A stretch of 64,000 nucleotides of DNA from Rhizobacter terrae. Lineage in GTDB: Bacteria > Pseudomonadota > Gammaproteobacteria > Burkholderiales > Burkholderiaceae_C. Each line of letters starts with the position of its first letter. Position 1 is the stretch's first letter. Under the pieces are notes generated by a model. The model saw only the letters and a program-made list of their open reading frames with translations. It was not told the origin of the DNA and searched no databases. Shown here one piece after another: positions 36,673 to 45,725 of this stretch. The stretch is from positions 124,001 to 188,000 of the forward strand of contig NZ_QUSW01000003.1 in NCBI RefSeq assembly GCF_003852895.1. Direction: 5' to 3'. The position numbers and the translations under genes are program-made.

Positions 36673-37027
36673 GGTTCAGGGTTGCCGGCAAAAGCTACAA
36701 GCCTCATGAAGGATCCGTCCTAAGTCGTTGATTCGGCTTGTCTTTCGATTCTGTCCACGGCAACTGTGGATAACTTTGTGGGCAAGCTGGCAACAGCGGC
36801 GCTAAATGCTTGATTCACGGGCGTTGCGCTTGGACTGCCCAGTTTCGCAGCAATGACCCGCTCCTAGGAAAATCAACAACTTAGCAGCGATTGGTAGAAA
36901 CCTCATGCTGCACTGCAGCTAGACTTTTCGGTCCACCCCCACCTATCGGGTTTTGGGGATAAGTCAAGCCCCGTGTGCGGATTCAAAGAAAAAAATCACA
37001 CATCGGGACTTCCCGGGCGATTGACGT
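36673..37027. other. 355-base gene-free stretch between hemE and priA
   Basis: The longest gap in the window and visibly AT-richer than its surroundings. It holds a perfect DnaA box (TGTGGATAA at 36765-36773), an 8-of-9 match (TGGGGATAA at 36954-36962), and the short inverted repeat TCCAC/GTGGA around 36754-36770. On the minus strand a T7 run at about 36987-36993 follows the end of hemE and may belong to its terminator. No open frame or RNA gene is convincing. It must contain the priA promoter. Confidence 0.6.
36765..36773 (-). promoter_or_regulatory. DnaA box
   Basis: TGTGGATAA on the plus strand is the exact complement of the consensus TTATCCACA. It is followed by AACTTTGTGGG-like sequence as in many origins. 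A degenerate copy (TGGGGATAA) is 180 bases away. One perfect site fits a DnaA-regulated promoter or titration site better than an origin. Confidence 0.55.
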
Positions 37028-38101
37028 TCAGGCCGTCTTGCGCAGACGCCTGGAATGGGCGTGAACCGTGTTAACGAGCACCGTCACGCTCTCCGGCGGC
37101 GTGTGCTGGCTGATGCCGTGGCCCAGGTTGAAGATGTGCCCATGGCCAGGCGCACCGAAGCTGTCCAGGGCACGGATGGCTTCGGCCTCGACCGCCTCCG
37201 GCGGCGCGAACAGCACGTTCGGATCGAGGTTGCCTTGCAGCGCCACACGGTCGCCGACGCGGCGGCGGGCAGCACCCAGGTTCATCGTCCAGTCCAGTCC
37301 GAGCACGTCGGGACCGATCGCGGCCATCTCTTCCAGCCACAGTCCGCCGCCCTTGGTGAACACGATGCGCGGGATGCGAACACCCTCATGCTCCGTCTTC
37401 ACCTGCTGCAGCACGCGCTGGGTGTAGGCCAGGCTGAACTGCTGGAACACGCCGTCGGCCAGCACGCCGCCCCAGCTGTCGAAGACCATCACCGCCTGCG
37501 CGCCGGCGTCGATCTGGGCGTTGAGGTAGGCGGCCACCGCATCGGCGTTGATCGCGAGGATGCGGTGCATCAAGTCGGGCCGGCCGTAGAGCATGCTCTT
37601 GACCAGCCGGTAGTCGTCCGAGCCGCCGCCTTCGACCATGTAGCAGGCCAGCGTCCAGGGGCTGCCGGAAAAGCCGATCAGCGGCACCCGGCCATCGAGC
37701 GCGCGGCGGATGGAGGCGACCGCGTCGAACACGTAGCGCAGCTTGGCCATGTCCGGCACTTCGAGCTTGGCCACGTCGGCCTCGCTGCGCACGGGCGAGG
37801 CGAACTTCGGGCCTTCGCCCATCGCAAAGCTCAGGCCCAGGCCCATCGCGTCGGGCACGGTGAGGATGTCGGAAAACAGGATGGCCGCGTCCAGCGCGTA
37901 GCGCTCCAGCGGCTGCAAGGTGACTTCGGTGGCGAAGTCGGTGTTGGTGGCCAGGCCCATGAAGCTGCCGGCGCGCTCGCGCGTCGCACGGTATTCGGGC
38001 AGGTAGCGGCCGGCCTGGCGCATGAGCCACACGGGGGTGTAGTCCGTGGGTTGGCGCAGGCAGGCGCGCAAGAAGGTGTCGTTCTTCAGGGGCGCGTGCA
38101 T
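37028..38101 (-). CDS. hemE: Uroporphyrinogen decarboxylase
   Basis: A 357-residue cytoplasmic enzyme of haem synthesis: it decarboxylates the four acetate side chains of uroporphyrinogen III. Signatures are [16 protein letters not shown] near 23-38 (substrate-binding Arg residues), [12 protein letters not shown] with the catalytic Asp near 77-88, [19 protein letters not shown] near 145-163 and the C-terminal FNLGHGI. The ATG gives the normal [18 protein letters not shown] start. It is divergent from cysK, 82 bases apart; a GATAAT-like -10 lies at 38109-38114. Confidence 0.96.
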   Translation of the reverse strand: MHAPLKNDTFLRACLRQPTDYTPVWLMRQAGRYLPEYRATRERAGSFMGLATNTDFATEVTLQPLERYALDAAILFSDILTVPDAMGLGLSFAMGEGPKFASPVRSEADVAKLEVPDMAKLRYVFDAVASIRRALDGRVPLIGFSGSPWTLACYMVEGGGSDDYRLVKSMLYGRPDLMHRILAINADAVAAYLNAQIDAGAQAVMVFDSWGGVLADGVFQQFSLAYTQRVLQQVKTEHEGVRIPRIVFTKGGGLWLEEMAAIGPDVLGLDWTMNLGAARRRVGDRVALQGNLDPNVLFAPPEAVEAEAIRALDSFGAPGHGHIFNLGHGISQHTPPESVTVLVNTVHAHSRRLRKTA

Positions 38102-38183
38102 CCGCGGGATTATCGCGCCCCATAATGACCGCACCCTGCCGGCGCCGGCCATCGGCATCGGGGCAGTCCATGGAGACAAACGA

Positions 38184-39107
38184 ATGCTCGCCAACGACAT
38201 CCTGCACACCATCGGCAACACCCCGCACATCCGCGTGAACCGGCTGTTCGGCAACAAGCACACGGTCTACATCAAGAACGAGCGCAGCAACCCGGGCGGT
38301 TCCATCAAGGACCGCATCGCGATGGCGATGATCGAGGCCGCCGAGGCCTCGGGCGCGCTCAAGCCGGGCTCGACGATCGTGGAGCCGACCTCGGGCAACA
38401 CCGGCGTGGGGCTGGCGATGGTGGCCGCCGTGAAGGGCTACCGGCTCATTCTCGTGATGCCCGAGAGCATGAGCATCGAGCGCCGCCGCTTGATGCTCGC
38501 CTACGGCGCGAAGTTCGTCCTGACGCCGCGCGAGAAGGGCATGAACGGCGCGATGGCCAAGGCGCAGGAGATCGTGGCCGAGACGCCCGGGGCATGGATG
38601 CCTCAGCAGTTCGAGAATCCGGCCAACATCGACGTGCATGCACGCACCACCGCCGAGGAGATCGCGGCGGACTTCCCGAGCGGCATCGATGCGCTCATCA
38701 CCGGCGTGGGCACCGGCGGCCACATCACCGGCTGCGCGCAGGTGCTCAAGAAGCTGTGGCCCAAGCTGCGGGTGTTCGCGGTGGAGCCGTCGGCCTCGCC
38801 GGTCATCAGCGGCGGCAAGCCCAGCCCGCACCCCATCCAGGGCATCGGCGCGGGCTTCATCCCGAAGAACCTTCACACGCAGTTGCTGGACGGCGTGATC
38901 CAGGTCGAGGCGGAAGCCGCCAAGGAGATGGCCCGCCGCGCGGCACGCGAGGAAGGCATGCTGGTGGGCATCTCCTCGGGCGCGACGCTCGCGGCCATCG
39001 CGCAGAAGCTGCCCGACCTCCCCCCGGGCGCCACCGTGCTGGGCTTCAACTACGACACCGGAGAGCGCTACCTTTCCATCGAAGGCTTCCTGCCGAACGA
39101 CCAGTGA
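38184..39107 (+). CDS. cysK: Cysteine synthase (O-acetylserine sulfhydrylase)
   Basis: A 307-residue PLP enzyme making cysteine from O-acetylserine and sulfide. The Schiff-base lysine lies in [11 protein letters not shown] near 38-48, the substrate loop is PTSGNTG near 74-80, phosphate-binding GTGGH near 181-185, and ISSGAT near 266-271. CysK and CysM are hard to separate by eye, but length and IRVNRLF opening favour CysK. A CATAAT -10-like box is at 38121-38126. It ends 25 bases before creB. Confidence 0.9.
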   Translation: MLANDILHTIGNTPHIRVNRLFGNKHTVYIKNERSNPGGSIKDRIAMAMIEAAEASGALKPGSTIVEPTSGNTGVGLAMVAAVKGYRLILVMPESMSIERRRLMLAYGAKFVLTPREKGMNGAMAKAQEIVAETPGAWMPQQFENPANIDVHARTTAEEIAADFPSGIDALITGVGTGGHITGCAQVLKKLWPKLRVFAVEPSASPVISGGKPSPHPIQGIGAGFIPKNLHTQLLDGVIQVEAEAAKEMARRAAREEGMLVGISSGATLAAIAQKLPDLPPGATVLGFNYDTGERYLSIEGFLPNDQ

Positions 39108-39132
39108 GACCCGCAAGAGCACTGCAACGCCC

Positions 39133-39870
39133 ATGAAGCCGCGCATCCTGATCGTCGAAGACGAACCCGGCATCGCCGACACCCTGCAGTACGCGCTGCG
39201 CACCGATGGCTTCGAGCCGGTATGGGCCGCCACCGGCGAGGAAGCCCTCGCGAAGATGGCCGCCCAGGCACCCGCGCTTGTCGTGCTGGACGTGGGTCTG
39301 CCCGACATCAACGGCTTCGAGCTGTTCAAGAAGCTGCGCGAGATCGGCGACGTGCCGGTGATGTTCCTCACCGCGCGCAGCGACGAGATCGACCGCGTGG
39401 TCGGGCTGGAGCTGGGCGCGGACGACTACGTGCCCAAGCCCTTCTCGCCGCGCGAGCTGGTGGCACGCGTGCGCACCATCCTGCGCCGCGCGGCGAAGAC
39501 GCAACCCGCGCCGCTGCAGGCGGCCACTGCCGCGCCGACGCCGACCCCCATCGCCATCGACGACGGCCGCCGGCAGATCCGCTTCTACGGCAAGCTTCTG
39601 GAGCTGTCGCGCTACGAATACGGCCTGCTCAAGACGCTGGCCGCGCGGCCAGGGCATGTGTTCACGCGCGACATCCTGCTCGAACAGGTGTGGGACGACC
39701 CCGGTGAAAGCCTGGACCGCACGGTCGATGCGCACGTGAAGACGCTGCGCGCGAAGATGAAGCTGATCGCGCCCACGCTGGACCCGATCCGCACACACCG
39801 CGGCACCGGCTACGCGCTGGCCGAAGACCTGCCCGCGCAACTGCCGCAGGCGGGCAGCGGCGGCGCTTGA
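39133..39870 (+). CDS. creB: Two-component response regulator CreB
   Basis: A 245-residue OmpR-class regulator. The receiver has Asp9/Glu10-type acidic residues (VEDEPG), phospho-acceptor Asp53 in LDVGLPDING, Thr in FLTARSDE and Lys in VPKPFSPRE; the winged helix occupies about 150-238 (LLKTLAARPGHVFTRDILLEQVW). VEDEPGIADTLQYAL and FELFKKLR are typical of CreB. It acts with CreC, encoded two genes on. A perfect copy of the CreB recognition sequence lies before the surface-protein gene at 42301. An unusual Ala/Pro linker (about 120-135) joins the domains. Confidence 0.88.
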   Translation: MKPRILIVEDEPGIADTLQYALRTDGFEPVWAATGEEALAKMAAQAPALVVLDVGLPDINGFELFKKLREIGDVPVMFLTARSDEIDRVVGLELGADDYVPKPFSPRELVARVRTILRRAAKTQPAPLQAATAAPTPTPIAIDDGRRQIRFYGKLLELSRYEYGLLKTLAARPGHVFTRDILLEQVWDDPGESLDRTVDAHVKTLRAKMKLIAPTLDPIRTHRGTGYALAEDLPAQLPQAGSGGA

Positions 39871-39931
39871 AGCGGCTATCCTTGCGCGACCACAACAGGC
39901 GCCAAGCGCCAAGCCCACGGGAGTCCCAGAC

Positions 39932-40708
39932 ATGAATGCCACCTTGCCGCGGATCGGCCGCGCCTTCGCGCTCGCCCTCGCCGGCCTGATGCTCCAGGCG
40001 GCCGTGTACGCCGAGCCTCGCCTCTTCGCGGTGCTGTCGCTGACCGGCGACACCTTCACCCTCGTTCAGCCGCAGATGACCACCGGAAGTTCGCTGGACC
40101 GCAACCAGCGCACCATCGTGAAGGTGCCCAACGACAGCCTGGACATCGCTGCCGTGCAGGCCGCCGAGGTCGCACTGAAGACCGCGGACCGCAACACACA
40201 GGTCGACCTGTTCGTCACGGCCGACCCCCAGCTCTACGCCCTGCAGACCTTGTCCGATGACTCGCCCGAGACGCTTGCCACGCGTGCGCGGCTGCTCAAG
40301 GCGGTGGTGGGCGGCACCCGCGCGAAGCAGCTCATCCTCATCACCAAGCACCGAGGCGATGCCCAGTTTCCGGTGAGCGACGGCATGATCGGCATCGGTC
40401 GGGTCGAGGGCCTGGGGTTCTACGTCGACCTGAACTACGAGTTGCACAACAAGGAAACCGGCGTCCAATCCCGCGGCTTCGTGGCGCCCTATGCCTTCGT
40501 GCGCATCCACCTCATCGACATCGCCACCATGCGCACCCTTCGCACGGCCAGCATCCACGAGTCCAGTGTGCTGCCGGCGCCGGTTCAGCAGAAGGAAAAC
40601 GCCTGGGAGCACCTGACACCCCAGCAGAAGATGGACGCGCTGCGGACCGAACTGCAGGCCGCGGTCGACCAGGGCCTGCGGCAGCTGATGGCCGACGCCG
40701 CCCACTGA
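39932..40708 (+). CDS. Hypothetical periplasmic protein between creB and creC
   Basis: A 258-residue protein with a Sec signal peptide (about 1-27, ending AVYAEP). The mature part is soluble, predicted mixed alpha/beta, with no Cys and no family I recognise; it contains LILITKHRGDAQF near 129-141 and ends in a long charged helix (LTPQQKMDALRTELQAAVDQGLRQLM). Placed between the regulator and sensor genes of the Cre system, 61 and 39 bases from them, it may be a periplasmic partner of the CreC sensor domain. This is inference from position. Confidence 0.65.
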   Translation: MNATLPRIGRAFALALAGLMLQAAVYAEPRLFAVLSLTGDTFTLVQPQMTTGSSLDRNQRTIVKVPNDSLDIAAVQAAEVALKTADRNTQVDLFVTADPQLYALQTLSDDSPETLATRARLLKAVVGGTRAKQLILITKHRGDAQFPVSDGMIGIGRVEGLGFYVDLNYELHNKETGVQSRGFVAPYAFVRIHLIDIATMRTLRTASIHESSVLPAPVQQKENAWEHLTPQQKMDALRTELQAAVDQGLRQLMADAAH

Positions 40709-40747
40709 GACCACGGATGCGGTGGGTGTTCCCCCGGCCATGACCCC

Positions 40748-42187
40748 ATGACCAAGCGCACCCGCATCTTCATCGGCATCCTGCTGGCCTATGCGCTGGG
40801 CGTGGGCGTGCTCATGTACCGGCTGCTGGGCGACATCGACCCGCGCTATCGCGAGTCGGCCGAAGAGTCGCTGGTGGAGGCGGCCTACCTCATCGCCTCC
40901 AGCGTCGAGTCCTCGTCGCGCGACGGCGTGCTGCAGACGGACTCGCTCGGCCCCCTCTTCCAGAACCTCTACGCCCAGCGCTTCAAGGCGGACATCTTCG
41001 GCTTCGAGAAGACCCGGGTGGAGTTGCGCGTGACGGTGGTGGACCGCAGCGGCCGCGTGGTGTTCGACTCGCGCGGCAAGAGCGTGGGCGAGGACTTCTC
41101 GCAAAAACGCGACGTCGCCCGCACGCTGCGCGGCGAGTACGGCGCCCGCACCACGCCCGACGTGGAAGACCAGCCCAGCACCTCAGTGATGTACGTGGCC
41201 GCGCCCATCCGCATCCGCAACGAGATCGCCGGCGCGGTGAGCGTGGGCAAGCCTGTGCAGGCCTTCGGCCAGTTCGTGGACGCCGCGCGTCGCAAGACCA
41301 TGCTGGTGGGCGCGACCTCGGTGGTGGCGGTGCTGCTGCTGGTGGTCATCGTCTCGATGTGGCTGGTGCGGCCCTTCGGCGTCATCGCCGACTACGTGGC
41401 CTACGTGCGGGCGCAGCGCTCGTTCAGCCTGCCGCGGCTGGGGCGTCGCGCACTGGGCGCCATTGGTGCGGCCTACGACGAGATGCGCGATGCGCTGGCC
41501 GGCCGCAACTACGTGGCCGACTACGTGCAGACGCTCACGCACGAGGTGAAGAGCCCGCTGTCGGCCATCCGCGGCGCGGCCGAGCTGCTGCAGGAGCCCA
41601 TGCCCGATGCCGACCGGGCGCGCTTCACCGGCAACATCGTGCGCGAGACGCAGCGCATCCAGGAACTGGTGGACCGCATGATGGAGCTGACGGCGCTGGA
41701 GTCGCGCCGCAAGCTGGAGAGCATCGCGCCTGTCGGGCTGCGCACGCTGGTGGATGAAGTCGCCGCCAGCGCCGAGGTCAGCGGCACCGCGCGCGGCATC
41801 CGCATCGAGGTGGAGCCCGGGCCTGACGCCATCGTGGATGGCGACGTCTTCCTGTTGCGCAGGGCCATCACCAACCTCGTGGACAACGCCCGCGACTTCT
41901 CGCCGCAGAACGGCACCATCACGCTCAGCCTCAAGCGCCACCGCCGCACGGTGGATGTCGTGGTGCGCGACCATGGCCCCGGCATTCCCGACTACGCCGA
42001 GGACAAGGTGTTCGAGAAGTTCTATTCCCTGGCCCGGCCTCATTCGAAGAAGCGCAGCACCGGCCTGGGCCTGGCCTTCGTGAAGGAAATCGCCGAGCTG
42101 CACCAGGGGCGCGCCTCGCTGGCCAATGCGGCTGACGGCGGTGCCCTGGCCACCCTGTCGCTGCCGCTGGCCGACAACGGTTCCTGA
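40748..42187 (+). CDS. creC: Sensor histidine kinase CreC
   Basis: A 479-residue membrane sensor kinase. Helix 1 at about 8-26, periplasmic sensor at 27-182 with FDSRGKSVGEDFSQKRDVARTLRGEYGAR and SVMYVAAPI as in CreC, helix 2 at 185-205, HAMP-like linker, phospho-acceptor His265 in THEVKSP, N box LVDNARDFSP, and G boxes DHGPGIP and GLGLAFV. The periplasmic pattern and DFSQ/YGAR block identify it as CreC rather than a generic kinase. CreC responds to metabolic or cell-wall signals in studied species. Confidence 0.88.
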   Translation: MTKRTRIFIGILLAYALGVGVLMYRLLGDIDPRYRESAEESLVEAAYLIASSVESSSRDGVLQTDSLGPLFQNLYAQRFKADIFGFEKTRVELRVTVVDRSGRVVFDSRGKSVGEDFSQKRDVARTLRGEYGARTTPDVEDQPSTSVMYVAAPIRIRNEIAGAVSVGKPVQAFGQFVDAARRKTMLVGATSVVAVLLLVVIVSMWLVRPFGVIADYVAYVRAQRSFSLPRLGRRALGAIGAAYDEMRDALAGRNYVADYVQTLTHEVKSPLSAIRGAAELLQEPMPDADRARFTGNIVRETQRIQELVDRMMELTALESRRKLESIAPVGLRTLVDEVAASAEVSGTARGIRIEVEPGPDAIVDGDVFLLRRAITNLVDNARDFSPQNGTITLSLKRHRRTVDVVVRDHGPGIPDYAEDKVFEKFYSLARPHSKKRSTGLGLAFVKEIAELHQGRASLANAADGGALATLSLPLADNGS

Positions 42188-42192
42188 TTCAG

Positions 42193-42208
42193 TTCACGCA
42201 GACTTCAC
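42193..42208 (+). promoter_or_regulatory. Perfect cre-tag (CreB binding site)
   Basis: TTCAC (42193-42197), six bases, TTCAC (42204-42208) matches the published CreB/BlrA recognition sequence TTCAC-N6-TTCAC exactly. It lies 93 bases before the ATG of the VIT/vWA surface-protein gene and just after creC. This ties the sorting cluster to the Cre system. Confidence 0.7.
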
Positions 42209-42300
42209 ACAAGCCTGCGCTTCCCCTTCGAACTGCCTTCTCACACGCGACCGATCCTGCACGCCATGCCGCACCACGCGGCCGGATCCTGGAGAGTCGC

Positions 42301-44346
42301 ATGTTCTTCTTTCGCTACCCGCTTCGCCCGCTGTCCCACCTGGGCCGCGTGATGCTGTGCATCGCCATGTCGCTGATGGCCGCGGTGCTGATGCTCGTCA
42401 GCCCGCCGACGCAAGCCGACGATTCCGAGGCCCGCAAGGCCGAGAGCCCGTACTTCGACGTCGCCAGCAGCGACCCGTCCACCGACAGGCTGCCGCTGAA
42501 GTCCACCAGCGTGGACGTGCGCATCGCCGGCGTCATTGCCGACGTGACGGTGACCCAGCACTACCGCAACGAAGGCCAGCGCGCCATCGAGGCGCGCTAC
42601 GTCTTCCCCGGCTCCACCCAATCCGCCGTCTACGCCATGACGGTGCGCCTCGGTGACCGCCTGCTCACCGCGAAGATCAAGGAAAAGCAGCAGGCGCGCA
42701 TCGAGTACGACAACGCCAAGAAGGAAGGCAAGACCAGCGCCTTGCTGGAGCAGCACCGCCCCAACGTGTTCGAGATGAACGTCGCCAACATCATGCCCGG
42801 CGACGACGTGGCGGTGGAGCTGCGCTACACCGAGCTGCTGACGCCCACCGATGCGCAGTACGGCTTCGTGTTCCCGACGGTCGTGGGCCCGCGCTACAAC
42901 AGCCCGCAAGGTGCGGCCGCCAATGAGAAGTGGGTGGCGACGCCCACGCTGCACGCCGGCACCGCGTCGAACACCTCGTTCGACCTGAAGCTCAGCATCG
43001 ATTCGCCGCTGGCGGTGAAGGACATCACCTCGCCGTCGCATGCGATCGAGGTCGAAGGCCTGAACGGCAACCGCGCCCGTGTGACGCTGGCCGACAAGAC
43101 GGCCGTCAACAACAACCGCGACTTCATCCTCGGCTACCGCCTGGCGGGCGACAAGATCGAATCGGGCCTCATAATGTTCCGCGGCGCCGAGGAGAACTTC
43201 TTCCTCGCCATGGTCGAGCCGCCCAAGGCCATTCCCACCCAGCAGATCAGCCCGCGCGAATACATCTTCGTCGTGGACATCTCCGGCTCCATGCACGGCT
43301 ACCCGCTGGAGACGGCCAAGGAGCTGCTGCGCCACCTGATCGGCGGCCTGCGTGCGTCCGACACCTTCAACGTGATGCTCTTTTCCGGCAGCAGCAGCAT
43401 GCTCGCGCCCACCTCGGTGCCGGCCACGCCCGCCAACATCGAGCAGGCGATGGAGACGATCCGCCGCCAGCGCGGCGGTGGCAGCACAGAGATCGTGCCG
43501 GCCTTGAAGCGCGTGGCCGCGCTGCCCAAGAACCCCGACGTGTCGCGCAGCATCATCTTCGTGACCGACGGCTACGTGACGGTCGAGAACGAGGTGTTCC
43601 AGCTCATCCGCAAGAACCTCAACCAGTCCAACGTGTTCGCCTTCGGCATCGGTTCCAGCGTGAACCGCCACCTCATCGAGGGCATGGCGCGCGCTGGCCA
43701 AGGTGAAGCCTTCATCGTCACCAAGCCGGAGCAGGCCGCCGCGCAGGCCGAGCGCCTGCGCCGCATGATCGACTCGCCGGTGCTCACGCAGGTGAAGGCC
43801 CGCTTCGAAGGCATCGATGCCTATGACGTGGAGCCGATGCAACTGCCCGACGTGATGGGCGGCCGGCCGGTCATCCTGTTCGGCAAGTACCGCGCCGATG
43901 CCGGTGCGCCGGTGCGCGGCAAGCTCATCGTCGAAGGCCGGGCCGTCGACGGCGCCTTCCGCAGCGAGCTGAGCGCCGACGGCCGCGAGAACCAGACCGC
44001 CTCCGCCCTGCGCCTGCTGTGGGCCCGCCAGCGCATCTCCTCGCTGAGCGACCAGGAGGCGCTGGAAGGCGGCGCGCAGCAGAAGGACGCCATCACCAGC
44101 CTCGGCCTGCGCTACGGCCTGCTCACGCAGTACACGAGCTTCATCGCAGTGGACCAGGTCGTGCGCAACAGCAACCCGGCGCAGACCGAGACGGTGAAGC
44201 AGCCCCTGCCCATGCCCGAAGGCGTGAGCGACCTGGCCGTGGGCGCGGAAGTGCCCAGCACGCCGGAACCTGCCGCGTGGCTCGCGCTGCTGGTGGTGAT
44301 GGGCATCGTCGTCGCCACCGTGATCACCCAACGCCGCCGCTCCTGA
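42301..44346 (+). CDS. VIT and vWA domain surface protein with PEP-CTERM sorting tail
   Basis: A 681-residue secreted protein. Signal peptide about 1-39 (ending PPTQA), VIT domain about 60-190 (TQHYRNEGQRAIEARYVFPG, EMNVANIMPGD), vWA domain about 318-490 with the MIDAS motif DISGS at 326-330 and a later TDGY, then a further beta-rich region. The end is a PEP-CTERM signal: Pro-Glu-Pro at 655-657, a membrane helix, and the closing QRRRS. Such tails are cut by exosortases. RBS GGAGAG precedes the ATG. The exosortase gene follows 31 bases later, so this is its likely dedicated substrate. Confidence 0.9.
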   Translation: MFFFRYPLRPLSHLGRVMLCIAMSLMAAVLMLVSPPTQADDSEARKAESPYFDVASSDPSTDRLPLKSTSVDVRIAGVIADVTVTQHYRNEGQRAIEARYVFPGSTQSAVYAMTVRLGDRLLTAKIKEKQQARIEYDNAKKEGKTSALLEQHRPNVFEMNVANIMPGDDVAVELRYTELLTPTDAQYGFVFPTVVGPRYNSPQGAAANEKWVATPTLHAGTASNTSFDLKLSIDSPLAVKDITSPSHAIEVEGLNGNRARVTLADKTAVNNNRDFILGYRLAGDKIESGLIMFRGAEENFFLAMVEPPKAIPTQQISPREYIFVVDISGSMHGYPLETAKELLRHLIGGLRASDTFNVMLFSGSSSMLAPTSVPATPANIEQAMETIRRQRGGGSTEIVPALKRVAALPKNPDVSRSIIFVTDGYVTVENEVFQLIRKNLNQSNVFAFGIGSSVNRHLIEGMARAGQGEAFIVTKPEQAAAQAERLRRMIDSPVLTQVKARFEGIDAYDVEPMQLPDVMGGRPVILFGKYRADAGAPVRGKLIVEGRAVDGAFRSELSADGRENQTASALRLLWARQRISSLSDQEALEGGAQQKDAITSLGLRYGLLTQYTSFIAVDQVVRNSNPAQTETVKQPLPMPEGVSDLAVGAEVPSTPEPAAWLALLVVMGIVVATVITQRRRS

Positions 44347-44377
44347 TCCGACCATGCATCCGGCAAGAGGCCACACC

Positions 44378-45217
44378 ATGGACCACGTCATCACCACCAC
44401 CTCCGCTGCGCGATGGGAACGCCGCATCGACGCCGTGCCGCCGCTGGCCTGGCTCGCCGTGCAGGCCGCGGCGCTGTGGACGCACTGGCAATGGGCGGCC
44501 TCGCGCATGGCCGACGGCTCGGACGACCCGCTCGGGCTGGCCGCGCTGGCGGTGCTCGCCTGGGCGGTGTGGCGCGTGGCGCCGCAGCTGCGTGGCACGC
44601 CGCGCCCGGGCTGGCTCGCAGGCGCGCTGGGCTTGAGCGTGCTGGCCACTGCGTCGGTGTTCTGCGCACCGCCCTTGGCGGGCGCCGTGCTGGCGGCGCT
44701 GGCCTTGGCCTGCGGGCTGAGGGCCTTCCTGCCGCATGGGCAGGCATGGCTGCCGCTGTCAGGCCTGATGGTGCTGGCCCTGCCGGTGGTGTCTTCCTTG
44801 CAGTTCTACGCCGGCTATCCGCTGCGCGTGGTCGTGGCGCAGGTCAGCACCTGGGCGCTCCAGCTCGCCGGCATGCAGGCCGAGCGTGCCGGTTCGGCCA
44901 TGTCGGTGGACGGGCACCTCGTCATCGTGGACGCGCCCTGCTCCGGCGTGCAGATGGTGTGGATGGCGTACTTCTGCGCCTGCGCCATGGCCGTCGCGGG
45001 CGGCGTGAGTGACAGGCGCTTCCTGCGTGCACTGCCCTTCGTCGGCGTTCTGGTGATGGCCGGAAACATCGTGCGCAACACCATGCTCGTGGGCTTGGAA
45101 GCGCAGCAGGTGGTGGTGGCCGGCTGGGCGCACCAGGCCATTGGCCTCGCCGTGCTGGCTGCGGTGTGCGGCACGGTGGCCATGATCGTTCGCGGAGGCC
45201 GCCATGGTCGTGCGTGA
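44378..45217 (+). CDS. Exosortase (PEP-CTERM transpeptidase)
   Basis: A 279-residue membrane transpeptidase with about eight helices. The exosortase triad is visible: Cys188 in DAPCSGVQM, Arg233 in GNIVRNTML and His252 in WAHQAIG, each at the expected helix edge. It is expected to cleave the PEP-CTERM tail of the upstream VIT/vWA protein and release or attach it. The length is that of the short single-domain exosortases, without a fused EpsI domain. ATG 44378 is preferred over 44354 because AAGAGG lies 8 bases before it. It may be an XrtQ-type enzyme, but I cannot confirm the subtype. Confidence 0.85.
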   Translation: MDHVITTTSAARWERRIDAVPPLAWLAVQAAALWTHWQWAASRMADGSDDPLGLAALAVLAWAVWRVAPQLRGTPRPGWLAGALGLSVLATASVFCAPPLAGAVLAALALACGLRAFLPHGQAWLPLSGLMVLALPVVSSLQFYAGYPLRVVVAQVSTWALQLAGMQAERAGSAMSVDGHLVIVDAPCSGVQMVWMAYFCACAMAVAGGVSDRRFLRALPFVGVLVMAGNIVRNTMLVGLEAQQVVVAGWAHQAIGLAVLAAVCGTVAMIVRGGRHGRA

Positions 45218-45725
45218 CCTGCCGATGAAGCTCGCCTTCGCAGGCGCCATGCTGGCCTGCGCGCTGGCCCCGGCCTTGCACCGGACGGCACCCTCGGTCT
45301 CGCCCGAGGCTCAGGTCGAGATGCCCTCCGAATGGGAAGGCCGCCCCTTGCGCCCCCTGGCCCTGAGCCCGGTGGAGGAGCGCTTCGCCTCGCACTTCCC
45401 CGGCCAGCTTGCACGCCTGACCGATGGCACGCAGACGCTGGTGTGGCGCGAGGTGCAGCGCCCCACCCGCATGCTGCATCCCGCCGCAGATTGCTACCGT
45501 GGCCTCGGCTACCGCATCGAGGAGGCACGCCTGGAGCAGGACGCGCATGACCGCCTGTGGCGCTGCTTCATCGCCGTGCGCAATGGGCAGCAGGTGCGCG
45601 TGTGCGAACGCATCGTCGACGCGAAGGGCCAGTCCTTCACCGATGCGTCGAGCTGGTTCTGGGCCGCGCAGCTCGGCCAGTCCACCGGCCCCTGGCAGGC
45701 CGTCACCACCGCGAGGGTCCTGTGA
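45204..45725 (+). CDS. EpsI-like exosortase-associated periplasmic protein
   Basis: A 173-residue protein with an N-terminal signal anchor (about 8-25). The central motif LHPAADCYRGLGYRI at 91-105 resembles the HxPExCYxGxGW motif of EpsI, the protein that accompanies or is fused to exosortases. Additional Cys residues at 121 and 134 could form a disulfide. It overlaps the exosortase gene by 14 bases (GGAGG at 45194-45198 supports the start) and the next gene by four, so the three products are coupled. Role: probably assists exosortase; exact function unknown. Confidence 0.65.
   Translation: MVVRDLPMKLAFAGAMLACALAPALHRTAPSVSPEAQVEMPSEWEGRPLRPLALSPVEERFASHFPGQLARLTDGTQTLVWREVQRPTRMLHPAADCYRGLGYRIEEARLEQDAHDRLWRCFIAVRNGQQVRVCERIVDAKGQSFTDASSWFWAAQLGQSTGPWQAVTTARVL

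Noticed and set aside
36673-37027. Chromosomal origin of replication
   Set aside because: Only one perfect DnaA box, no dense box cluster or AT-rich unwinding repeats, and no dnaA, dnaN or rpmH in the window.
42241-44649. An 802-codon minus-strand frame over the VIT/vWA gene
   Set aside because: The plus-strand frame encodes a full signal peptide, VIT, vWA and PEP-CTERM tail; the antisense product is a GC-driven shadow.
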